Assembly (NCBI GenBank): GCA_016285415.1
Contig: JAEEQU010000028.1
Span: 1-12,103 of the forward strand
DNA: 12,103 bases
DNA from: Alphaproteobacteria bacterium
GTDB taxonomy: Bacteria; Pseudomonadota; Alphaproteobacteria; Rs-D84
Reading direction: 5' to 3'
Shown here: positions 1 to 7,908 of the stretch, piece after piece
Numbering within the stretch: position 1 is the first letter of the stretch
Layout of the letters: the number at the start of each line of letters is the position of its first letter
The notes under the pieces: generated by a model
Database searches by the model: none
Seen by the model: the letters and a program-made list of their open reading frames with translations, nothing else
Told to the model about the DNA's origin: nothing
Translations under genes and position numbers: made by a program

Positions 1-2
1 TT

Positions 3-419
3 GTTACGTTGCAATGTAAACGTCCCATTTTGCACTTTGCCAAAGGGCCATTGAATGCTTTATTATGGTATGATATTTTTTATGACGAACTAGACGATGC
101 ATTTTTACTAGATGTTGTTCCACCAATCCAGATTTACGAAATACAACCCATTGGCAAAATAGCACATGGAATATGCCGTGATGATTACCGTTTAAAACAA
201 TATGGTGCACATGCCATAGAATTCAAGGAACGCGTACAGGTAAGTAAAATTATAGAAGACGCAATTGATGTATACGAACGCACCAATCCAACGATACATA
301 ACAAAGACCAAGCCGATGGTATAAAAAGTTGGCAAGAAGCCGTACATAACCCAGAGGTATGGAAAAGGTATTTAAAATATGAAAAGCAACTTGAAGAAGC
401 ACTGCACCACAGCCACTGA
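3..419 (+). CDS. Hypothetical protein, 5'-truncated by window edge; paralogue of the next gene
   Basis: The frame is open from the first bases of the window to a TGA at 417-419, so this is the C-terminal part (about 138 residues) of a longer gene. The nearest in-window start is a TTG at 9, but alignment with the gene at 455-952 shows that about 50 N-terminal residues lie upstream of the window. Shared landmarks are an aromatic block (LLWYD here, MLWYD there), YEI followed by P, D-x-Y, Y/C-G-A, and a C-terminal helix ending in A-x-D-x-Y. No signal peptide or membrane segment is visible in this part. The C-terminal tail is rich in Lys, Glu and His. The downstream gene starts 35 bases later on the same strand, so the pair is probably co-transcribed. 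I do not recognise the family and assign no function. Confidence 0.7.
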   Translation, partial: VTLQCKRPILHFAKGPLNALLWYDIFYDELDDAFLLDVVPPIQIYEIQPIGKIAHGICRDDYRLKQYGAHAIEFKERVQVSKIIEDAIDVYERTNPTIHNKDQADGIKSWQEAVHNPEVWKRYLKYEKQLEEALHHSH

Positions 420-454
420 TTCTGGGCATTATCTTATTTAACATAGGCAAAGTT

Positions 455-952
455 ATGAATAAGTATTACAAAGTTGTTAATTGCGCATGTCCTTTTGCAA
501 TAAAATATAACATCAAACGCCTGGATGCTATTTCCAATGGCGAAGTGTTTGTTGCAAAGCCTGCGCAGTATTCATCGGGGCGATTTTTGGATACACAAGC
601 CGCACGTGTTTTGAATTTTTCCGACTGTGCTTTTGATGCTATGTTATGGTATGATGTTTTAAATAGCATTCGGTGGGATTTGGTACTGCCCGAATATTGG
701 GAACAAACATATATCTATGAAATAACACCGCTTAGCCCGATAATCAAAGAAAGGTGTTGCGATGAATACGGTCTTTTTCAATGCGGTGCAACCACAATAC
801 GATTTGGCGACAAAGTACCGCTGGAGCAAATGATTTCTAACGCTCTGGACGAATATAATCATACAAAATTAAAAAAATACTTACAGCACATCGCATATAA
901 TTGGTCATTCGTAAAAAAGAATATTAAACAGTGGCAAGAAAAGCAATTGTAA
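455..952 (+). CDS. Hypothetical protein, tandem paralogue of the preceding gene
   Basis: A 165-residue protein starting at ATG 455 behind a modest AGG ribosome-binding site (taggcaaagtt). Residues about 50-140 align with the preceding partial gene through MLWYD, IYEI, a D-E-Y-G motif, C-G-A and A-L-D-E-Y, so the two arose by tandem duplication and then diverged strongly. The N-terminus (YYKVVNCACPFAIKY) and the alternating hydrophobic pattern suggest a mixed alpha/beta cytoplasmic domain. There is no signal peptide. It ends just before a bidirectional terminator shared with accDA, so it is the last gene of its transcript. Small tandem proteins of this kind often belong to lineage-restricted families. 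I see no catalytic motif and do not name a function. Confidence 0.75.
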   Translation: MNKYYKVVNCACPFAIKYNIKRLDAISNGEVFVAKPAQYSSGRFLDTQAARVLNFSDCAFDAMLWYDVLNSIRWDLVLPEYWEQTYIYEITPLSPIIKERCCDEYGLFQCGATTIRFGDKVPLEQMISNALDEYNHTKLKKYLQHIAYNWSFVKKNIKQWQEKQL

Positions 953-981
953 AAAACACTGCCCATTTGGGCGGTGTTTTT
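951..981. terminator. Bidirectional Rho-independent terminator
   Basis: The stem CACTGCCC / GGGCGGTG (957-964 with 969-976, one G-T pair) has an ATTT loop. An A-run at 951-956 and a T-run at 977-981 let it work on both strands. It lies between the stop at 952 and the convergent accDA stop at 980-982 and overlaps both ends closely. Confidence 0.9.
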
Positions 982-2704
982 ATTTTGCTTCATCTATTTT
1001 GCGGGTCATTTTAAGGAACTTTTCTGCACGCAATTCTGGCAACTTTTCTGGATCGGTCTTTTGCAGTAATTTAATTTGTTCACTGACCGCATTGGCCAAA
1101 TTTTCCATTGTCGTTTGCCAATCTTTATGCGCACCGCCCGCTGGTTCGGCAATAATCTTGTCAATAACGCGCATATCCATCATATCATTTGCGGTCAATT
1201 TCATCGCCGCCGCCGCGGTTGCCTTGAACTTATTATCTTTCCATAAAATGCTTGCACATGATTCCGGGGAAATAACCGAATAAATTGCATTTTCCAGCAT
1301 CAGCACCTTGTCCCCTGTTCCGATTGCGATTGCACCACCGGAACCACCTTCGCCGACATTGACGGCAACATACGGTGTTTTAATGGACAAACCTGTTTGT
1401 ATGGTTGATGCCACCGCTTCGGATTGGCCACGTTCTTCGGCCGCCGAACCTGCAAACGCACCCGCCGTATCAAACAGCGATATAACCGGCAAATTAAACC
1501 GTTCCGCCAAACGCATCAGACGTTGTGCCTTGCGATAACCTTCGGGATTTGGCATCCCAAAACGGTGCAATTGACGTGTTTCAATTGTGCGACCTTTTTC
1601 TTGTCCGATAATTACCGCCGGAAAACCATTCCAAAACCCAAGTCCACCGCACATTGCCGCATCTTCCCCAAACAATCTGTCACCGGCAAGGTATGTCCAA
1701 TCACTGACAATTCCGTTTATATAATCCAAGAAATGCGGGCGATTTTCATTTCGTGCCAATAATACTTTATCATACGCAGGGTTTTCACCCATGCCACGCG
1801 CCTTTTTGGACGCATCGGAATCAGCAGGCGTTTGCACAGATATTTGTTCAACCGGACGTGAACGATGCATCAGCACAGATAATATCTTTTCCAATTTTGA
1901 TTTCAATTCCACACGCGGAACAACCATATCAACCATACCGTGTTCATATAAATAATCTGCAGTTTGGAAATTCGCAGGCAACTTTTCACGAATGTTTTGT
2001 TCAATAACACGACGACCCGCAAATCCAATACGCGCGCCAGATTCTGCGATGTTAATATCCCCAAGCATCGCAAATGATGCCGTAACACCACCGTATGTTG
2101 GATCGGTTAACAAAACAATGTATGGGATTTTTGCCGCATGTAATTTATTCACCGCAACCGTTGTTCGCGCCATTTGCATTAACGACAAAACATTTTCCTG
2201 CATACGCGCACCGCCACTGCACGCCACCATAATTAACGGTTGATGCATTTGAATTGCGTGTTCGGCGCTTGCCACTATTGCCTCGCCGGCGACACGTCCC
2301 ATGGAACCCATCATGAATTCGCCGTTCAATATACATATTGTTGTTGGTATACCGCCAATATGACCGTCCGCCGTTGTTACCGCATCATTATACCCAGTAT
2401 CAGAACGCCCTTCGGCCAATCTTTCGGAATATGGAACCCTGTCCACAAAATTCAGTGGGTCATCTGGCAATGTAGGTAATTGGATTTTTTCCCATGTTCT
2501 GTCATCAAACAGCAAATCAAATCTTTGCTTTGGGTTCATAATAAATGCCCGACCACAACGCGGACAAATATAATGATTATCCTTGTAATCTTTGTAATAC
2601 ACCAATCTATCACAAGATTCGCACTTTATCCACATTAACCGACGAACGCGGTCATATTTTTCGCGATTCTTGTTTTTAATTCCGGAACTTTTACCGAATA
2701 ACAT
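980..2704 (-). CDS. accDA: Acetyl-CoA carboxylase carboxyltransferase, fused beta-alpha subunits (AccDA)
   Basis: A 574-residue cytoplasmic enzyme that transfers carboxyl from carboxybiotin on BCCP to acetyl-CoA, giving malonyl-CoA for fatty-acid synthesis. Residues about 22-285 are the AccD (beta) half, with a zinc ribbon Cys28, Cys31, Cys47, Cys50 and the crotonase-like core containing SGGARMQE (163-170). A linker (about 286-310, rich in Ser, Asp and Lys) leads to the AccA (alpha) half, recognised by GMPNPEGYRKA, AEERGQSEA, GEGGSGGA (451-458) and ISPESCASILW. Most proteobacteria make these as two proteins. The AccA half also lacks roughly the first 45-50 residues of E. coli AccA, the N-terminal helical part. 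The usual DTPGAYPG loop reads DTAGAFAG. The start lies 5 bases after the ihfB stop, with only a weak GGAT ribosome-binding site, consistent with translation from an ihfB-accDA mRNA. Confidence 0.95.
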   Translation of the reverse strand: MLFGKSSGIKNKNREKYDRVRRLMWIKCESCDRLVYYKDYKDNHYICPRCGRAFIMNPKQRFDLLFDDRTWEKIQLPTLPDDPLNFVDRVPYSERLAEGRSDTGYNDAVTTADGHIGGIPTTICILNGEFMMGSMGRVAGEAIVASAEHAIQMHQPLIMVACSGGARMQENVLSLMQMARTTVAVNKLHAAKIPYIVLLTDPTYGGVTASFAMLGDINIAESGARIGFAGRRVIEQNIREKLPANFQTADYLYEHGMVDMVVPRVELKSKLEKILSVLMHRSRPVEQISVQTPADSDASKKARGMGENPAYDKVLLARNENRPHFLDYINGIVSDWTYLAGDRLFGEDAAMCGGLGFWNGFPAVIIGQEKGRTIETRQLHRFGMPNPEGYRKAQRLMRLAERFNLPVISLFDTAGAFAGSAAEERGQSEAVASTIQTGLSIKTPYVAVNVGEGGSGGAIAIGTGDKVLMLENAIYSVISPESCASILWKDNKFKATAAAAMKLTANDMMDMRVIDKIIAEPAGGAHKDWQTTMENLANAVSEQIKLLQKTDPEKLPELRAEKFLKMTRKIDEAK

Positions 2705-2709
2705 AATTT

Positions 2710-2988
2710 TTATCCATTCATCTTTTTGGTTAGTTCACGACTTGGTTTAAACAAAATTGTCGTGTTTGCCGGCAAATGCATTGGTTGCCCTGTTACCGGA
2801 TTATATCCAATCTTGGTTGCACGTGGACGTGGCTGAAAAGTGCCGAATCCACGAATTTCAATTCTGTTGCCATCGCTGATTGCATCTATCATCGCATCAG
2901 ACACCGCATCCAAGACCGCCGCGGCATCTTTATTGCGCATACGTTTAAATTGAACCTGAATAGTACGTATAATATCAGACCGTTTCAT
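2710..2988 (-). CDS. ihfB: Integration host factor beta-type / HU-family DNA-binding protein
   Basis: A 92-residue DNA-bending protein of the HU/IHF family, closest by eye to IHF-beta. The body helices are followed by RIEIRGFGTF, the beta-arm with NPVTG (the proline that intercalates into DNA), and the C-terminal FKPSRELTKKMNG. I chose ATG 2988 (MKRSDIIRTI) because AAGGGG lies 9 bases upstream and family proteins begin there. A longer frame from 3033 would add 15 unlikely residues. The family consensus before the proline is G-R-N-P, while this protein has G-Y-N-P. It is the first gene of an operon with accDA and is divergent from rph. It probably dimerises with an alpha subunit encoded elsewhere or acts as a homodimer; the sequence here cannot tell which. 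Confidence 0.87.
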   Translation of the reverse strand: MKRSDIIRTIQVQFKRMRNKDAAAVLDAVSDAMIDAISDGNRIEIRGFGTFQPRPRATKIGYNPVTGQPMHLPANTTILFKPSRELTKKMNG

Positions 2989-3023
2989 AACTATGTTCCC
3001 CTTCGTTTTTATGTACAATGTGG

Positions 3024-3052
3024 ATTTTAACACCCAAAAAGGAATATTTCAA
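3024..3052 (-). promoter_or_regulatory. Putative sigma70 promoter for ihfB-accDA
   Basis: On the minus strand TTGAAA (3047-3052) and TAAAAT (3024-3029) are 17 bases apart. This predicts a start near 3017 and a leader of about 30 bases containing the AAGGGG ribosome-binding site. Confidence 0.6.
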
Positions 3053-3089
3053 GTGGTTAAAAAATCTTGTGTATTTCGCAATAAAAAAG

Positions 3090-3117
3090 TTGCTTTTATT
3101 ATGTGCTAATTTATACT
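3090..3117 (+). promoter_or_regulatory. Putative sigma70 promoter for rph
   Basis: TTGCTT (3090-3095) and TATACT (3112-3117) are separated by 16 bases, placing the transcript start about 25 bases before the rph ATG. An AAAAAGGA ribosome-binding site follows. It is back to back with the ihfB promoter in a 160-base divergent intergenic region, in which I see nothing else. Confidence 0.55.
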
Positions 3118-3148
3118 GGAAAAAATTTAACGAAAAAAAGGATTTTAA

Positions 3149-3865
3149 ATGCTACGTCCGTCTTTGCGCAAAAACAACCAAATGAGACCTGTATCTATGG
3201 AAACCGCTGTTAATAAATCGGCCGAAGGTTCATGTCTGATTAAAATGGGTGGAACACATGTATTATGCACCGCCAGTGTTGATTTCGCGCAACCGACATG
3301 GAAACGTCTGCAAAATAAAACAGGTGGTTGGGTTACCGCAGAATATGCGATGTTGCCACGTGCAAATGGAATGCGCAAAACACGTGATGCAATTGCCAAA
3401 GACCATCGCAGTGCAGAAATATCCCGTTTGATTGGTCGCGCACTGCGTAGTGTCGTTGACATGGAAAAACTTGGTCGCCACACAATTACCATAGATTGCG
3501 ATGTGATTCAGGCCGATGGTGGAACACGCACCGCCAGTGTTACGGGCGGATTCGTTGCAATGGCAATGGCTGTAAAATGGCTGATGGATAATGGACACCT
3601 ACGCGAAAACCCAATTCGTGAAAATGTCGCCGCAATTAGCGCAGGTCTGTGGAACGGCGAACTAATTTTGGATTTAGATTATGAAGAAGATTGCAATGCA
3701 GAAATGGATGCAAATTTTGTTGTTGCAGAATCAGGCAGATTCATAGAGGTTCAGTCAACCGGCGAACAACACCCATTTGAAAAATCGCAACTTAGTGAAA
3801 TTATGGATATGGCCGCGGGTGGCGTGCAAAAACTAATTGCTTTGCAAAAACAAGTGCTGGAATAA
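3149..3865 (+). CDS. rph: Ribonuclease PH
   Basis: A 238-residue phosphorolytic 3'-5' exoribonuclease that trims the 3' ends of tRNA precursors, releasing nucleoside diphosphates; the family forms a hexamer in the cytoplasm. It matches the family over its whole length: RP(S)-x-R at the start, QMRPV, EGSCLIKMGGT, GGWVTAEYAMLPR (59-71), DCDVIQADGGTRTAS (116-130, with the phosphate-binding G-T-R), and the acidic pair D181/D187 in DYEEDCNAEMDANFVV. The length is usual for bacteria. The start is supported by AAAAAGGA upstream. In many alphaproteobacteria rph sits beside rdgB or hrcA. Here it is alone, divergent from ihfB and ending 2 bases from the convergent protease gene. No hairpin terminator is visible at its 3' end. 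Confidence 0.97.
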   Translation: MLRPSLRKNNQMRPVSMETAVNKSAEGSCLIKMGGTHVLCTASVDFAQPTWKRLQNKTGGWVTAEYAMLPRANGMRKTRDAIAKDHRSAEISRLIGRALRSVVDMEKLGRHTITIDCDVIQADGGTRTASVTGGFVAMAMAVKWLMDNGHLRENPIRENVAAISAGLWNGELILDLDYEEDCNAEMDANFVVAESGRFIEVQSTGEQHPFEKSQLSEIMDMAAGGVQKLIALQKQVLE

Positions 3866-3867
3866 AT

Positions 3868-5175
3868 CTATTTTTTCTGTTTTAAAATATCGTCCGATTT
3901 TATATATTCGGGCGAATTTTTTTGTAATTTTGTCTTTGCACGTTTTGCATATTCGCGTGCCTTATCTTGTGATTTCTGCATACGATAATATTCGGCCATT
4001 GCCCAGTCGGCACGTCCATCATCATCCCCATACGCACGCGCCAATGTCCAATACGCAAGCGGTGTCGCATCGGTTAATATAACGCGTTTACATAATTCAA
4101 TTGCACGGTCTTTGTCGCCATGTTTATTGCGTTCTGTTAAGACCAATGCCAATGCAGTTTCTATTTGTGGTGATTTGGGTCGCAATTTTATTGCATGTTC
4201 GTATGCATCAACACTGTCATCATAATGACCATACGAATATTCTATATCGCCCAACAATTCATACAGATACGGATTATTTGGCGATCGCGAAATAAGTGTT
4301 TTTGTTCCGACCAATGCACCATCCAAATTTCCACCACGCATATTCGCAATTGCGCGCGCATAAATCGCCGCATCTGATTTATCAGAATACGGATATAATG
4401 TTTTTACGCGTTCTGGGCTGTCCAAATATCCAACAAGTTTTGCGCGCACAAGTGCATATTTTTTTATGGTGTCGGATGAATCAGTTTTAAATTTTTTATT
4501 TTTAATTTCTGGGGCATCCAATCTGTCACGCACATGTTTTAATCGTTCGGATGTAAGTGGGTGATTTATAGAATTTGGGTTCACCCGTGATTCAATATGC
4601 GATGTCATATCGTTCATCTGATTAAACACATCCAAAAATCCGTTGGGATTCATATCGGCCCGAACCATAAGATTTAATCCCATATCATCGGCCATGCGTT
4701 CTTCGTCACGCGAAAATGACAACATAGATTGTCGCGCAACCGATGTTGCACCCGCCAACACACCGGCCCCCAATGATGGGTTTCCACCCGCCGCCATCAG
4801 CCCAAGTCCCAATGCCTGAATCAGCAATGTGCGTTTCATTTCTGCCTCCATTGCCGCCGACATTTGCGCCATGTGTCCACCAATCATATGTCCCATTTCG
4901 TGTGCAACAACCGCACGCAACGCGTTTGGTGTTTTTACACGGGTCAATAGTCCTGTATAAATATACACATCTTCACCACCCATAACAAATGCGTTATATT
5001 CATCGTCATTAACAATAAATACTTTCATGCGTGATGGCGATATATTCGCCGCGGTGGCTAATGGTGATATTATTTCTTGTACCACAGATTCTATTTCTGT
5101 ATCGTTAATCAGTGATACCGCATGCGCAGATATTGGGCAAATCAAACAAATTAAAAATGCCAAAATTTTTCGCAT
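3868..5175 (-). CDS. Periplasmic M48-family metalloprotease with TPR domain (BepA-like)
   Basis: A 435-residue exported zinc protease. A signal peptide with hydrophobic core (about residues 4-15) ends at A-H-A, residues 17-19. The M48 domain carries the zinc motif HEMGH (92-96) and a second conserved block with the likely third ligand Glu159 in E-x-x-A-D, then HPLTSER (205-211). Residues about 270-420 form TPR-like helical repeats (for example LYELLGDIEYSYGHYDDSVDAYEHAI). This protease-plus-TPR layout matches BepA/YfgC, which handles outer-membrane protein and LptD assembly in E. coli; that role is inferred by family, not shown here. It overlaps the recG stop by one base (TAATG), so translation is probably coupled. 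It ends with TAG two bases from the rph stop. The exact orthologue is not certain, so no symbol is given. Confidence 0.92.
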   Translation of the reverse strand: MRKILAFLICLICPISAHAVSLINDTEIESVVQEIISPLATAANISPSRMKVFIVNDDEYNAFVMGGEDVYIYTGLLTRVKTPNALRAVVAHEMGHMIGGHMAQMSAAMEAEMKRTLLIQALGLGLMAAGGNPSLGAGVLAGATSVARQSMLSFSRDEERMADDMGLNLMVRADMNPNGFLDVFNQMNDMTSHIESRVNPNSINHPLTSERLKHVRDRLDAPEIKNKKFKTDSSDTIKKYALVRAKLVGYLDSPERVKTLYPYSDKSDAAIYARAIANMRGGNLDGALVGTKTLISRSPNNPYLYELLGDIEYSYGHYDDSVDAYEHAIKLRPKSPQIETALALVLTERNKHGDKDRAIELCKRVILTDATPLAYWTLARAYGDDDGRADWAMAEYYRMQKSQDKAREYAKRAKTKLQKNSPEYIKSDDILKQKK

Positions 5176-7226
5176 TATGCCCCCAGTGTAGTTGTCCTAT
5201 CAAATACATACATTAAATCACGAACCCACGGTTCAACCGATACCATATCCGCCGCCGCACGTGATGCCAATTTGAATAAATCCCGATGTTCGCGGTAATC
5301 AACGAAGTGATAATTTATCCAACCTGATTGACGCGTGCCAAGTAATTCGCCAACCCCACGCATCATTAAATCTTGTTCTGCAATAACAAAACCATCATCT
5401 GTTTCAACCAACACATCCAATCGTTTTAATCCATCAGGCGACACATTATTTCCATACAGCAGAATACAGAACGATTGTGCCCCACCCCGCCCCACACGGC
5501 CACGCAACTGGTGTAATGCGGCAAGGCCGAACCTTTCTGCATTTTCAATTACGATTATTGTTGCATCGGGGACATCTATGCCAACCTCTATAACGGTGGT
5601 GGCGACAAGTATTTTTATATCTGAATTTCTATCGGCGAATTTTGCCATCACCGCATCGCGTTCATTTTTTGGCATCTGGCCATGCACCAAACCAACACAT
5701 GAAAAATATTTTTTTAATTCATCATATCTGTATTCCGCCGCGGTGGCATCTGATTCTTCGGAATCTGCGACCAATGGGCAAACCCAAAACACCTTTGCCC
5801 CATATGCAATTTGCGGTTTCAAATGTTCCACCAATGCGCCAACACGCGATATTGGCAACTTGGTTGTTTTAATTGGAATACGACCAGCGGGTTTTTCTTT
5901 GATTATTGAGATATCCATATCGCCATAAATTGTCATAGAAAGCGTTCGCGGAATTGGTGTCGCAGAAAGTGCAAGGACATCTGGGTTATTACCCTTTGCC
6001 CGCAATGATTCGCGTTGTGCAACTCCAAAGCGGTGCTGTTCATCTATAATAACCAAACCTAAATCTTTATATGCCACATCGTCGGAAAACAGTGCGTGCG
6101 TTCCAACAACCAAACGCGTGCGTCCCGAACGCAACGATGTTAATTTTTCACGGCGTGCCACACCTTTGTCACGACCGGTTAAAATATCACAAACCAAACC
6201 CAATTTATCACACAGCGGTTTCAGTTTTGCATAGTGTTGTCCCGCCAATGTATCGGTCGGTGCCAGCAATGCCGTCTGGGCGCCAAATTCTGCCATCATA
6301 ATTGTTGCCGCCATGGCAACCATTGTTTTACCGCAACCGACATCACCCTGAACCAGACGCATCATCGGAAACGGACGCGCCATATCAGTTTTGATTTCAT
6401 CTATGACGGTCTTTTGACCGCCCGTTAAATCAAATGGCAATGACGCATAGAATTTATCCAACAATTCATATTTCTTTTGTCGCACATTGCGGCGATGACG
6501 TTCATCATTGCGACTGCGACGACTGATTGCAATTGCGGTTTGGTGTGCCAGTAATTCAAAGTATGCCAATTTAATGACATCATCTGCGTTTGGTAATAAA
6601 TCGGTATTTGTTCTTGCGAAATGCACATCGCGCAGCGCCGTAAAGAATTCAACTATATGTTCATCTGCCCCGGCCAGTTTCGTATCAAAATCGGCAAACA
6701 CTTGGTCCCGAACATTCGTAAAAGTTTTCTGGGTGATGCCTTCGCCAGACGGATATATCGCCTGAATCTTTGGAATTTTATCGGCATGTTCTGGTTCTTC
6801 AACAAATTCTGGATGGTTTATTGTTGGTGTGGCGCCCGATTCCAATTTACCGCTAACAATCCGCCATTCACCAATTGGGAATTTTTTTACCCAATAGTCC
6901 AAGAAATTGGTATTAAAGAATTGAATTACGACCGTTTTTCCGGTTTTATCGGCACATGTTATACGCGTTGGGCGACGACGGCGCCCAAATGTTTGTCCGG
7001 CTTTAACAGATTTAACCTGAACCATAATTGTAATGACTTCCCCGGGTGTTGCGGTTGCCACAGAATCAATAATTCCGCGGTCTTTGACATAGTTCGGCAC
7101 ATGCAACATAAAATCCAATATACGCCGCCCGCCCAATAAATCAGCAAAACGCGCCGCCAAGACCGGCCCAACCCCGCGAATAAATTGCAGGTCCGTATTT
7201 AAGAAATCAAATAATTCTTTCTTCAT
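5175..7226 (-). CDS. recG: ATP-dependent DNA helicase RecG
   Basis: A 683-residue superfamily-2 helicase that regresses stalled replication forks and processes branched DNA and R-loops. The N-terminal wedge/OB domain (about 1-180) begins with the helix-hairpin motif FIRGVGPVLAARF. The helicase core has Walker A GDVGCGKT (294-301), DEQH box (395-398), SATPIPRT (421-428), the Q-x-x-G-R-x-G-R motif (573-580), and the RecG-typical MRGVGELLGTRQSG (622-635). Length is close to E. coli RecG (693). The start ATG at 7226 fits the family N-terminus, but no Shine-Dalgarno sequence precedes it: the minus-strand leader is an A/T-rich run of some 20 bases. It is followed by the M48 protease gene in a one-base overlap. 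A terminator at 7266-7293 separates it from the gene upstream. Confidence 0.97.
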   Translation of the reverse strand: MKKELFDFLNTDLQFIRGVGPVLAARFADLLGGRRILDFMLHVPNYVKDRGIIDSVATATPGEVITIMVQVKSVKAGQTFGRRRRPTRITCADKTGKTVVIQFFNTNFLDYWVKKFPIGEWRIVSGKLESGATPTINHPEFVEEPEHADKIPKIQAIYPSGEGITQKTFTNVRDQVFADFDTKLAGADEHIVEFFTALRDVHFARTNTDLLPNADDVIKLAYFELLAHQTAIAISRRSRNDERHRRNVRQKKYELLDKFYASLPFDLTGGQKTVIDEIKTDMARPFPMMRLVQGDVGCGKTMVAMAATIMMAEFGAQTALLAPTDTLAGQHYAKLKPLCDKLGLVCDILTGRDKGVARREKLTSLRSGRTRLVVGTHALFSDDVAYKDLGLVIIDEQHRFGVAQRESLRAKGNNPDVLALSATPIPRTLSMTIYGDMDISIIKEKPAGRIPIKTTKLPISRVGALVEHLKPQIAYGAKVFWVCPLVADSEESDATAAEYRYDELKKYFSCVGLVHGQMPKNERDAVMAKFADRNSDIKILVATTVIEVGIDVPDATIIVIENAERFGLAALHQLRGRVGRGGAQSFCILLYGNNVSPDGLKRLDVLVETDDGFVIAEQDLMMRGVGELLGTRQSGWINYHFVDYREHRDLFKLASRAAADMVSVEPWVRDLMYVFDRTTTLGA

Positions 7227-7233
7227 ATATATA

Positions 7234-7263
7234 AAAATACTAAAAATACGGCATATATGGCAA
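7234..7263 (-). promoter_or_regulatory. Possible recG promoter, predicting a nearly leaderless mRNA
   Basis: On the minus strand TTGCCA (7258-7263) and TATTTT (7234-7239) are 18 bases apart. The predicted transcript would start at about 7226-7228, on the recG start codon itself. Only the first three bases of the -35 are strong and the region is AT-rich, so this is tentative. Confidence 0.3.
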
Positions 7264-7265
7264 GG

Positions 7266-7293
7266 AAAAAGAAATCGCCCCGTTTGGGGCGAT
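7266..7293 (-). terminator. Rho-independent terminator of the 181-residue hypothetical gene
   Basis: The perfect 8-bp stem ATCGCCCC / GGGGCGAT (7274-7281 with 7286-7293) has a GTTT loop. On the minus strand it is followed by a T-rich tail (7266-7273, broken by one C). It begins 2 bases beyond the stop of the gene at 7296-7841. Confidence 0.88.
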
Positions 7294-7295
7294 GT

Positions 7296-7841
7296 TTATT
7301 TAGAATTAAATTTTGTATTTTGGGTTGCCAATAACCCGATTTTTATTTTTTCTAAATCAGCCATTATTTTTTCGGCATCTTGGGGGTCCATCGCATTTCG
7401 CGCATATAACTGAAGTTCCGAAACATTTTGTTGCATAATCTGTTTAATCGGGTTTGTAAATGGTTTGCCACGCGATTTATGGTTAACATCTTGGTATAAT
7501 TGAATCAGTTGCTTTTTATCTTCATCTATTTGCCTATCCGTCAAATGATGATATCGCGCCGATGCGAAATCATAATCTTTAGTATCAGTATAAAAGCGCA
7601 ATTCTTGCACAATTGGAACACCGAATGCTTTGTAAGCCAATTCTGATATATAGTGCACAATTTTGCAGTCACCAAACGTATATATTGTTGTAAAACGGTT
7701 ATTATTCATAAAGTTGGTTAATTCCCATTTTTCTTCTTTTGATGTGGGGTTTTTAGACGGTTGGCCGTCGGGATACGACACCACCACCGGATTTTTTTCT
7801 AGCGCGGCATACATTGTTATTAATTCATTTTTATATATCAT
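7296..7841 (-). CDS. Hypothetical protein, paralogue of the gene at 11374-11895
   Basis: A 181-residue, charged, apparently cytoplasmic protein without signal peptide or membrane helix. It shares with the 11374-11895 product an N-terminal block (MYAALEK, then VVSYPDGQ at 20-27), Y-T-F-G (54-57), a central block S-x-G-K-x-F-x-N-P (123-131) leading into ELQLYA (142-147), and the tail LLATQN (170-175). The stretch about 60-115 is barely alignable, so ends and centre are conserved while the middle has diverged. The C-terminal third is predicted helical, possibly a short coiled coil. ATG 7841 is chosen because AAAAAAGG lies 7 bases upstream. A later Met10 would match the paralogue's Met7 but has no such site. 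It is monocistronic, divergent from tRNA-His. I do not recognise the family. Confidence 0.75.
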   Translation of the reverse strand: MIYKNELITMYAALEKNPVVVSYPDGQPSKNPTSKEEKWELTNFMNNNRFTTIYTFGDCKIVHYISELAYKAFGVPIVQELRFYTDTKDYDFASARYHHLTDRQIDEDKKQLIQLYQDVNHKSRGKPFTNPIKQIMQQNVSELQLYARNAMDPQDAEKIMADLEKIKIGLLATQNTKFNSK

Positions 7842-7871
7842 TTAATTACCTTTTTTCTTTGAACGCGCTGT

Positions 7872-7899
7872 ATTGTAGATGTTTTTTTTAGTATTTCAA
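7872..7899 (-). promoter_or_regulatory. Promoter of the 7296-7841 gene, matching that of its paralogue
   Basis: On the minus strand TTGAAA (7894-7899) and TACAAT (7872-7877) have a 16-base spacer ending in AAAAAAAACATC. The -35 to start-codon distance is the same as at the paralogue at 11374. The bases AAACATCTA around the -10 and AAAGAAAAAAGG at the ribosome-binding site are identical in both. Confidence 0.65.
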
Positions 7900-7908
7900 A
7901 TAAAAAAC

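Noticed and set aside
2989..3033. Longer start for ihfB (15 extra residues)
   Set aside because: The extension covers the predicted promoter and leader. The strong AAGGGG and family alignment favour ATG 2988.
5335..5928. Plus-strand 197-codon frame inside recG
   Set aside because: Shadow frame opposite conserved RecG helicase motifs; no family features.
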